A stretch of DNA of 64,000 nucleotides from Haloarcula halophila (lineage in GTDB: Archaea > Halobacteriota > Halobacteria > Halobacteriales > Haloarculaceae): positions 2,418,001 to 2,482,000 of the forward strand of contig NZ_CP119559.1 in the NCBI RefSeq assembly GCF_029278565.1, given 5' to 3'. Below, in pieces: positions 35,022 to 41,506 of the stretch. The translations under genes were made by a program, and so were the position numbers. Every line of letters begins with the position of its first letter. Within the stretch, counting starts at the first letter, position 1. The notes beneath the pieces were generated by a model that was not told the origin of the DNA, searched no databases, and saw nothing but the letters and a program-made list of their open reading frames with translations.

Positions 35022-35999
35022 ATGCGCTTTGGCGTCCTCGGCACGGCAGCTATCGGTATCGACTCGGTCATCCCCGGCATCCAGGCGAGCCCACACGAGG
35101 TCGCGGCGATCGCCTCGCGGGACGGCGACCGGGCGGCCGCGGTGGCCGACCGGCTGGATATCCCGACGAGCTACGGCGGCTACGAGCAGTTGCTCGACGA
35201 CGACACGCTCGACGCCGTCTACATCCCGCTCCCGAACGGTCTCCACGCCGAGTGGGTCCGGGCGGCCGCCGACGCCGGTCTCCACGTCGTCTGTGAGAAG
35301 CCGCTCACCGCGAGCGCCGAGGAGACCGCGGCCGTCTTCGACTACTGCGAGGAGCGCGGCGTCACGTTGATGGAGGCGTTCATGTACCGCTACCACCCGC
35401 TGACCGAACGTGCCGTCGAGGTTGTCGACGACGAACTCGGCCCGGTCAGGAACGTCACGTCGACGTTCACCTTCCGGATGCCCGACGGCGCCGAGGACAT
35501 CAGACTCGATCCCGACCTGGCCGGTGGAAGCGTGATGGACGTGGGCTGTTACGCCGTCAGCGCCGCCCGGCTGTTCCTCGGCGATCCCGACCGGGTGTAC
35601 GCGACGACGACCGACCGGCGCGACTGCGGCGTCGAGACGGAGATGGCCGCGGTCATGTCGTACGGCGACGGGGCGAGCGCACGGCTCCAGTCGGGCTTCG
35701 AGACGCCGCTGACCCAGTACTACCGCGTCGAGACGACGGACGGCTGGCTCCGGGCCGAACCGACGTTCGACGTCGGCGTCGACAACCCGACCGAACTGAC
35801 CTACGCCGTCGACGGGCGCGAGGTCACCGAGCGGTTCGACCCGGTCGACCACTACCGCCGTGAGATCGAACAGTTCGCCGACTGCGTCGACAGCGGCGCG
35901 ACCCCGCGGGTCGACCGCACCGAGAGCGTCGCCATCATGCGCGTCATCGACGCGCTCTACGAGAGCGCGCGGACGGGACAGCCAGTCGAGTTGGACTGA
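35022..35999 (+). CDS. Second Gfo/Idh/MocA-family oxidoreductase
   Basis: 325 residues from ATG at 35022; a TATA-like ACATTTATG lies about 30 bases upstream, so it may have its own promoter. Rossmann motif VLGTAAIG, then VCEKPL with the catalytic Lys and a FMYRYHP segment like trans-dihydrodiol/D-xylose dehydrogenases. It is distinct from the XacA-like gene, with a shorter N-terminus. Substrate is unknown. It is probably a second sugar or sugar-lactone oxidoreductase of the locus. Confidence 0.8.
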   Translation: MRFGVLGTAAIGIDSVIPGIQASPHEVAAIASRDGDRAAAVADRLDIPTSYGGYEQLLDDDTLDAVYIPLPNGLHAEWVRAAADAGLHVVCEKPLTASAEETAAVFDYCEERGVTLMEAFMYRYHPLTERAVEVVDDELGPVRNVTSTFTFRMPDGAEDIRLDPDLAGGSVMDVGCYAVSAARLFLGDPDRVYATTTDRRDCGVETEMAAVMSYGDGASARLQSGFETPLTQYYRVETTDGWLRAEPTFDVGVDNPTELTYAVDGREVTERFDPVDHYRREIEQFADCVDSGATPRVDRTESVAIMRVIDALYESARTGQPVELD

Positions 36000-36419
36000 C
36001 GCCGGGGCCACGTCCAGAACTGCGGGAGCTTGTCCCGCCCGTAGCGGTCCAGCCATCGGACTCGGACGGGTGAGTATATCCGAGACACAGGGGCCAGGGA
36101 CTCAGTCGCCCCGACCCGGTATCGAACGCTCCGGTCCCGTCTGCGCGATGGCACGCCGATCGTCGTCCCGATACGTCGACCATCCGAATATGTTCCTCCC
36201 ACTGTTCACGTCTGTGGGTGGTTGCATAGTCGCGTGGCAGTATATAACGATCTATAGAGGAGAAATACACGCACCTACCCGGTTCACGGGCAGAAGCCGG
36301 CAGAAAAACTCGGCAGACGTTCCAAGAGCGTGAATACAGTGATAAATACCCGCATTATCGAGGTGTCTCGGACCTATTCGATCGTCGACCGTCCTCGCAG
36401 ACTCGCGATCGATCTGTGG
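36000..36419. other. Gene-free stretch at the end of the sugar locus
   Basis: No gene is supported here. GCGGGA-5-TCCCGC at 36022-36038 forms a perfect 6-bp hairpin 23 bases after the preceding stop and may terminate transcription. The remainder is moderately AT-rich near 36230-36280 with no clear motif. Confidence 0.4.
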
Positions 36420-37010
36420 TCACGCGTTTGCTTCGCTCACCCCTTCGGGCCACGACTGGTCGGCCGCTGACCGTTCGATCTCGTCGAGGCGGGCGGTCAC
36501 GTCCGCGACGAACGACTGGTCGTCGATCCGCGTCAGGTTCCCCCGTGCGGTGAACGCCGTCGCCCGCATCGCCGCGTGCGCGAGCAGGCGGCCGGTCACC
36601 GCGTCGGGCCGGGCGTTCTCGTTCCCGTGAGCCGTAACCACCGCGCCGATCTCGACGACGGCCAGACACGCCTCGGCGATGGTCAGCGGGACGCCGGTCG
36701 CCCGCTTCAGCTCGGCCGTGGCGTCGTCCGCGGGCAGTGTGGCGAGCAGGTCGTCGACGGCCGATGCGTCCGTCTCCCCCAGTGTCATGAGGCGGGTCCG
36801 GAGTTCCTGTAAGTCCGCACGGGCGTCGCGCAGTTCGGCCGCGGCGTCGGCGCGACACTCCCCCCGTTCGAGCGTGTGGAGACAGACCATCTCACAGAGG
36901 GCCGCGCCGGTCGCGCCGACGACTGCCGCGGCCGTCCCGCCGGCCGGCGTCACCGCTGTCGACGCGATGTCGTCGAGGAACTGGTCGAGCGAACGGGTGC
37001 CGTAGTCCAT
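36420..37010 (-). CDS. Cyclodeaminase/cyclohydrolase family protein
   Basis: 196 residues from ATG at 37010. All-helical FTCD-type domain with the phosphate-loop-like TPAGGTAAAVVGATGAALCE and a C-terminal helix bundle. Family members (formiminotransferase-cyclodeaminase, methenyl-THF cyclohydrolase) act on folate one-carbon units: deamination of formimino-THF or hydrolysis of methenyl-THF to formyl-THF. It follows the MetF-like gene by 45 bases on the same strand, so the two form an operon. An ATG at 37022 is the alternative start. Confidence 0.8.
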   Translation of the reverse strand: MDYGTRSLDQFLDDIASTAVTPAGGTAAAVVGATGAALCEMVCLHTLERGECRADAAAELRDARADLQELRTRLMTLGETDASAVDDLLATLPADDATAELKRATGVPLTIAEACLAVVEIGAVVTAHGNENARPDAVTGRLLAHAAMRATAFTARGNLTRIDDQSFVADVTARLDEIERSAADQSWPEGVSEANA

Positions 37011-37055
37011 GTGGGCCACCACTCACCGAGCGGCCATAGGCGATTCCCCGTGAGA

Positions 37056-37916
37056 CTACTGGTCGAGTCTGCCCAGCCGCCACTCCTCGGTGTCGGGCGT
37101 CTGGTTGAACGTGTAGATGTGGACGCCCCGGATGCCGTACTCCTCGTCGTCGACGTACGGTGCGAGGCCGTCGATGAGTGAATCGGGCTCGTAGGTCCCT
37201 CGCGAGCCGACGAGTTGTCGGACGAACCCGAGGACGCCGGTGGTCTTCCGGAGGAACTTGATCGAGTCGCCCACGCCGACCTTCTGTGAGATCTTCATCA
37301 GCCGCTGGTACTTCATGACACCGGGGATGCCGACCTCGACAGGGAGGTCGACGCCCCGCTCGCGGACCGCTTCGATCCACTCGATGACGGCGTCGGGATC
37401 GTAACACAGCTGCGTGACGATGTACGTCGCGTAGGGGGCCTTCTTCTCCATCGCCTCGGCCAACGTGGCCTCGTCGAGGAAGTCGTGGCCCTCCGGGTAG
37501 CCGGTGATCCCCACTTCCTCGAAGGAGTAGGGTGTCTCGGACAGCGCCGCGAGCAGATCGTGGGCCGATTCGAACTCGCCGGCGGGCTCCTCGCGGTCGC
37601 CGCCGGGGACGAAGATGTCGGTGACGCCGGCCTCGGTCAGCCGCCGGGCGATCTCTTCGAGGTGCTCCCGGTCCTCGACGTAGCGGGCCGCGACGTGGGG
37701 GACGACGTCGAAGCCCAGCGCGACCGCCTCTTCGGTCTTCTCGACGGTCGTGTCGATGCCCAACTGGGGCGACGTCGTGATCGCGATCGTCGCGTCCGCG
37801 GGGAGATGGGTTATCTCCTCGTCGAAGCTCTCGAACGGCATCAACTCGAAGCGTGCGTTCGTGAGGAGTGTCTCGACCCCACGGCGGTCCGTCGTACGGC
37901 TGGTTCCTAAGGACAT
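37056..37916 (-). CDS. Methylenetetrahydrofolate reductase (MetF-like)
   Basis: 286 residues. An alpha/beta barrel of the MTHFR family, with FVPGGDREEPAG (about 95-106), VGITGYPEGHDF and GIPGVMKYQRLMKISQKVGV segments that form the flavin and folate site. The enzyme interconverts methylene- and methyl-tetrahydrofolate with a reduced cofactor. The cluster with the cyclohydrolase and demethylating enzymes suggests it handles one-carbon units released from betaine breakdown rather than only methionine synthesis. The ATG is preceded by a 15-base motif shared with the gene at 37976-38995 (see promoter entries). Confidence 0.82.
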   Translation of the reverse strand: MSLGTSRTTDRRGVETLLTNARFELMPFESFDEEITHLPADATIAITTSPQLGIDTTVEKTEEAVALGFDVVPHVAARYVEDREHLEEIARRLTEAGVTDIFVPGGDREEPAGEFESAHDLLAALSETPYSFEEVGITGYPEGHDFLDEATLAEAMEKKAPYATYIVTQLCYDPDAVIEWIEAVRERGVDLPVEVGIPGVMKYQRLMKISQKVGVGDSIKFLRKTTGVLGFVRQLVGSRGTYEPDSLIDGLAPYVDDEEYGIRGVHIYTFNQTPDTEEWRLGRLDQ

Positions 37917-37929
37917 TGTTTAGCTATGA
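37915..37929 (-). promoter_or_regulatory. Start-proximal shared motif, MetF-like gene
   Basis: ATTGTTTAGCTATGA on the plus strand (minus: TCATAGCTAAACAAT) ends at the start codon of the MetF-like gene. The same motif with one mismatch precedes the gene starting at 38995 (38999-39013). It may be a translation or regulator site shared by two island genes. Confidence 0.5.
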
Positions 37930-37968
37930 AAAGTGGGCTGAGTACTTTGTAGTAGGGGTGTGCCAGGG

Positions 37969-37980
37969 AACCCATTTAAG
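37969..37980 (-). promoter_or_regulatory. TATA-ATGGGT promoter core, MetF-like gene
   Basis: On the minus strand CTTAAATGGGTT lies about 60 bases upstream of the start at 37916, inside the end of the upstream gene. The same core occurs before the 38995 gene and the Rieske gene at nearly the same distance. Confidence 0.5.
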
Positions 37981-38995
37981 AGTGATCGCTCGGGGCACAC
38001 TGTCTGATGCGAGCCACGGCCTGCTCGTAGGACGTTTCCTGCTGGTCGCCGTCGGAGATGCGGTGGAGGACGAGGCCGATGAGATTGAGTTCCCGCAGGA
38101 GGTCACGGGTCTGCTGGCGCTCTAGTCCCAGCGAACGTTGGACCTCGTAGACCGCCGAGGCGTCCACGACGGCCTCGACGACGCCCTCCAGCGTGACGCC
38201 CTCGGGCATCCCGATGCCGTCGGTGACGAGTTGCTCGTCGGGCATCGCCGCCGTCGGGTCGGTCTCCGTGTCGGCCGCGCTCGCGTCGTGGGCGCTCGTA
38301 TCCGCCGTGCTCCCGCGCGCGTCGTCCGACCCGGTGTCGTACGTGTCGGGTTTGTGGACGCCGGCCTCGATCATGTACCGGCGGACCGTCTCCGCCGAGA
38401 TCTCCATCTCTATCTCGCGGCTCATCTCGGTGAAGGTGTCGTAGGCGTCGTACAGCGCTCGGAGGTACTCCGTGTCCTCGTAGGGTGGAACGGAGTCGTC
38501 CCGGACCGCCTGCGGGCCGGTCACTGTCGGATCGTCGTCCCCGTGGTCCTCGTTATCCACCGAATCGGCGGCGCTATCGTCGGTTCGGTCACTCGTCGGC
38601 TCCCCGGTCCGACGCGGTTCGTCCGCTGTCGTCGGGTCGGTGTCGTCGGGATCGATGGTCAGTTCGACGGTAAGCAGGAGGCCGTCGTCGGCAACCCGGA
38701 CGGCACCTTCGGTGGCCGCGACCCCCGGGAGGTCGTCGGGCAGCGTGCCTGGTGTCGACCTGTCGAACTCCACCTGGAGCCCACCGTTGTCGGTCAGCGT
38801 GGCCGTCTCCGCGGTGAGTGTCGAGTCGCCCTCGGCCCCGGCGGGACACAGCGACACGGGGACATCCAGCGTGACCGACAGTCCGTCACCCGAGCCGTCG
38901 TCGGCCGTCGCCTCGACGTTCCGGATCTCACGGCCGCGTGACTCGTACTCGTCGATGATGTCGGAAAGGATATCGAACGAATTCTGTAATCCCAT
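37976..38995 (-). CDS. Predicted DNA-binding regulator with two HTH-like segments
   Basis: 339 residues from ATG at 38995. The N-terminal 110 residues form a beta-rich domain (EIRNVEATADDGSGDGLSVT), followed by a long acidic, low-complexity linker (DDTDPTTADEPRRTGEPTSD). A helix-turn-helix-like segment (EISAETVRRYMIEAGVHKP) sits near 195-215 and a second (VYEVQRSLGLERQQTRDLLR) near 285-305. The family resembles haloarchaeal multi-HTH regulators but I cannot name it. It is transcribed in the same direction as the MetF-like gene just downstream and shares promoter and leader motifs with it, so it is a candidate regulator of the one-carbon island. Confidence 0.65.
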   Translation of the reverse strand: MGLQNSFDILSDIIDEYESRGREIRNVEATADDGSGDGLSVTLDVPVSLCPAGAEGDSTLTAETATLTDNGGLQVEFDRSTPGTLPDDLPGVAATEGAVRVADDGLLLTVELTIDPDDTDPTTADEPRRTGEPTSDRTDDSAADSVDNEDHGDDDPTVTGPQAVRDDSVPPYEDTEYLRALYDAYDTFTEMSREIEMEISAETVRRYMIEAGVHKPDTYDTGSDDARGSTADTSAHDASAADTETDPTAAMPDEQLVTDGIGMPEGVTLEGVVEAVVDASAVYEVQRSLGLERQQTRDLLRELNLIGLVLHRISDGDQQETSYEQAVARIRQCAPSDHS

Positions 38996-38998
38996 GGT

Positions 38999-39013
38999 AT
39001 TGTTTATCTATGA
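38999..39013 (-). promoter_or_regulatory. Start-proximal shared motif, regulator gene
   Basis: ATTGTTTATCTATGA on the plus strand lies 3 bases from the start codon at 38995 and differs at one base from the motif before the MetF-like gene. Confidence 0.5.
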
Positions 39014-39015
39014 CA

Positions 39016-39032
39016 CGTTATGGTGGATAACG
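39016..39032. promoter_or_regulatory. Inverted repeat CGTTAT-5-ATAACG
   Basis: CGTTAT at 39016-39021 and ATAACG at 39027-39032 with a 5-base spacer, placed between the promoter core and the start of the regulator gene. Candidate operator, possibly for self-regulation. Confidence 0.5.
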
Positions 39033-39048
39033 CTATGTGCGGAATAGC

Positions 39049-39061
39049 AAACCCATTAAAA
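39049..39061 (-). promoter_or_regulatory. TATA-ATGGGT promoter core, regulator gene
   Basis: Minus-strand TTTTAATGGGTTT lies about 60 bases before the start at 38995, matching the spacing seen for the MetF-like and Rieske genes. Confidence 0.5.
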
Positions 39062-39086
39062 TACCCCCAAAATAATCGGGACACTC

Positions 39087-40049
39087 TCACCGACGGTCCG
39101 ACTCAGCACGGGTCGCGATGGCGGCGACGCGTTCCCCGGCGGCGACGACCGCTTCCCGGGCGAGCGAGTACGGGACTCCGCCGTCGTCGGTGGTGACGGT
39201 CTGGAGTGACTCGAAGGTGGCCGGACAGTAGACGGTCCCCAGTTCGGCACCCGGGGGGACGTAGTCGCCCACGTCGACGCCGGGACGGAGTTCGAACAGC
39301 CCCGAGGCCTGTGCGCGGACCGTCTCGCCGTCGTCCCGGAGGGTCGTCCGGTCGGGCGCCGACGCCGGCGTGTCCGGGAGCACCGAGAGCGACCGGAGGA
39401 CGTTCACGAGTCCGCCCACACCCGTCCGGATGGCGTCGTGAGAGACCTGGCGGCTGTTGCCGAGTTCGGCCGTCACGGCCGGAATCCCGGCGTTCGCGGC
39501 GGCCTCCCGGAAAGTGCCCTCGGCCGACGCCTCACTGTCGGTGTCGGCCAGCACGAACTCGGTCCCGAAGGCGGTCGCCAGGTCCCTGGCCGCCTCGTCG
39601 TCGGCGCGATAGCGCACGTGTTCGAGCATGTCGGCGGTTCCGGTGTGGAGATCCACGGCCGCGTCGGCGTTGCCGGCGAGGCCCCACAGGCGGGCGGCCA
39701 GGCGCTCTTGGAGGCTTCCCTCGCCGTCCCCGGGCCAGACGCGGTTCAGGTTCGGGTTCACCACGTCGTAGGCCGACGGGGTGGTGTACGAGCGGTGGTC
39801 GAACGCCGGCGGGTTCGCCACCGGGACGGCGATCACCGTCCCGGCGATCTCGGCGCCGTCGAGTCGCTCGTCGAGGCGGCGCAGGACCGCCGGCCCGTTC
39901 AGTTCGATGCCGTGCTGTGCGGCCTGGAGGTAGACGGTCGGTCCCGGGCCGCCCGTGTACCGGTGGACCGTCACGGTCAGGTCCGCGCCCGAGGGCAGTC
40001 GGCCGAGGCGACGGTCGGTCTGCGTGTGCGTGACGGGTTGGTGTTCCAT
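39087..40049 (-). CDS. Succinylglutamate desuccinylase/aspartoacylase-family deacylase
   Basis: 320 residues. Zinc ligands of the M14-like fold are His46 and Glu49 (AAQHGIELNG) and His135 (VDLHTG), and a probable catalytic Glu lies in VTAELGNS. The C-terminal beta domain (FELRPGVDVGDYVPPGAELG) is lipoyl-like, as in the AstE/DoeB subgroup. Members remove acyl groups from amino acids, for example N-acetyl-diaminobutyrate in ectoine degradation (DoeB). Its presence beside a betaine island fits a compatible-solute role, but the substrate is unproven. Confidence 0.8.
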   Translation of the reverse strand: MEHQPVTHTQTDRRLGRLPSGADLTVTVHRYTGGPGPTVYLQAAQHGIELNGPAVLRRLDERLDGAEIAGTVIAVPVANPPAFDHRSYTTPSAYDVVNPNLNRVWPGDGEGSLQERLAARLWGLAGNADAAVDLHTGTADMLEHVRYRADDEAARDLATAFGTEFVLADTDSEASAEGTFREAAANAGIPAVTAELGNSRQVSHDAIRTGVGGLVNVLRSLSVLPDTPASAPDRTTLRDDGETVRAQASGLFELRPGVDVGDYVPPGAELGTVYCPATFESLQTVTTDDGGVPYSLAREAVVAAGERVAAIATRAESDRR

Positions 40050-40106
40050 ACCCTGTCAGGGTACTGTGGGGACAAAAAAGGCGAGCGTGGCGGGAGTTTA
40101 TTTCCA

Positions 40107-40124
40107 CCGGCCCCGAGGGGCCGG
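40107..40124. promoter_or_regulatory. 18-bp palindrome before the creatininase-like gene
   Basis: CCGGCCCC-GA-GGGGCCGG at 40107-40124 is a near-perfect palindrome two bases before the start codon at 40127; a TATA-like TTTATTTCC lies just upstream. It could be an operator or a hairpin masking the start. Confidence 0.6.
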
Positions 40125-40126
40125 AT

Positions 40127-40855
40127 ATGCACATCGAGACGGAGACGTGGACCGATCTAGCCGACACCGAGACGGAGCTGGCGCTGGTCCCGGTCGGTAG
40201 CACCGAGCAACACGGCCCGCACGCCCCGCTGGGGACGGACACGCTCAACGCCGAGGCGGTCGCCGACGCGGCCGCCGACCGCTACGACGGCGACGTCGTC
40301 GTCGCACCGGCTATCCCGGTCGGCGTCGCCGAAGAACACCGGGCGTTCACCGGGACGCTCTGGACCAGCGAGTCCACGTTCCGGGCGTACGTCCGGGACG
40401 TCGTCGACAGCCTCGCCGCTCACGGGTGGGACCGGGTCGTCCTGGTCAACGGCCACGGCGGGAACATCGCCGCCCTCCGGGAGGTGGCCGGCCGGATCGT
40501 GCGCCACGACGACGCCTACGCCGTCCCGTTCACGTGGTTCGACGAGGTGGGCGAACAGGAGGTCGACATGGGCCACGGCGGACCGATGGAGACCGCACTG
40601 TTACAGCACGCGAACCCCGAGACGGTCCACGAGGACCGCTTCGCGGAGGCCGCCTCGGGCGGGGCCGACCGCTGGGGCGACTGGCAGGGGCGTGTCAACC
40701 TCGCGTTCGACTCCGACGAGTTCACCGAGAACGGCGTCGTCGGCGACCCCCGCGACGGGAGCGCCGACCTGGGCGAACAGTTGCTCGAATCGGCCACGGC
40801 GTCGCTTGTCGCCCTGCTGGAGACCGTCGCCGACCGGGAACTTCCCGAGCGCTAG
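40127..40855 (+). CDS. Creatininase-family amidohydrolase
   Basis: 242 residues. Metal-binding and catalytic residues of the family are in GSTEQHGPHAPLGTDT (Glu27, His29, Asp38), LVNGHGGN and DMGHGGPMETA (late Glu). Creatininase itself converts creatinine to creatine, which leads to sarcosine; other members act on cofactors such as F420 or mycofactocin intermediates. No creatinase is seen nearby, so the substrate is open. Its stop overlaps the stop of the convergent gene by sharing CTAG (40852-40855). Confidence 0.82.
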   Translation: MHIETETWTDLADTETELALVPVGSTEQHGPHAPLGTDTLNAEAVADAAADRYDGDVVVAPAIPVGVAEEHRAFTGTLWTSESTFRAYVRDVVDSLAAHGWDRVVLVNGHGGNIAALREVAGRIVRHDDAYAVPFTWFDEVGEQEVDMGHGGPMETALLQHANPETVHEDRFAEAASGGADRWGDWQGRVNLAFDSDEFTENGVVGDPRDGSADLGEQLLESATASLVALLETVADRELPER

Positions 40856-41271
40856 GCCTGGAGTTCGTCCCAGCGCTCGACGCCTGCCTCGGCGACCTCG
40901 CGATCCTGGGAGACCGCGCCGCCGGAGACGCCGATCGTCCCGACGATCTCGCCGTCCCGCTTCAGGGGGTAGCCGCCGCCGAAGATGACGATGCGGCCCT
41001 CGTCGGTCGACTGGAGTCCGTACAGCGAGTTCCCCGGTTCCGACGGCTCGGCGAGTTCGTGGGTCGGTGTCTCGAGCGCCGCGGCGGTGTAGGCCTTGTT
41101 CCGCGAGATGCTCACCGACGCGAGCCACGCCCCGTCCATGCGGTGCTGGGCGACGAGGTTCCCCTCGCTGTTGGCGACGGTGACGACCATCGGGTTGTCG
41201 ATCTCCTCGGCTTTCTGTTCGGCTGCTTCGATAACATCTGTCGCCGTCTCAAGTGCAATAGACTGGACCAT
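40852..41271 (-). CDS. GlcG/HbpS-family heme-binding-like protein
   Basis: 139 residues from ATG at 41271 (MVQSIALETATDVIE). The GlcG/DUF336 pattern is clear: MVVTVANSEGNLVAQHRMDG and a glycine-rich IVGTIGVSGG end. Proteins of this family bind heme or small molecules and often accompany catabolic operons, but the function is rarely known. It is convergent with the creatininase gene. A longer start at 41298 is possible but unlikely. Confidence 0.8.
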   Translation of the reverse strand: MVQSIALETATDVIEAAEQKAEEIDNPMVVTVANSEGNLVAQHRMDGAWLASVSISRNKAYTAAALETPTHELAEPSEPGNSLYGLQSTDEGRIVIFGGGYPLKRDGEIVGTIGVSGGAVSQDREVAEAGVERWDELQA

Positions 41272-41506
41272 GCAATCCCCCGCTTCGCCGGGTACCATCT
41301 TAGAACCCAGGTTTCAGTCAACCGACACCGCTGTCGTGGCCCTCCGGCGTCGCCCGGGACCCGGCAGCGATCGGGACCCCACTCCTTCACAACGATGGCG
41401 TTGTGAACTACGAACCACTACTGGTCAGTACACCTACTTTTTGAAAAGCCCGCCCCGGCCAGCGGAAACTATTTGCCGACCCCACCGTCATCCTCAGACT
41501 AGATTT

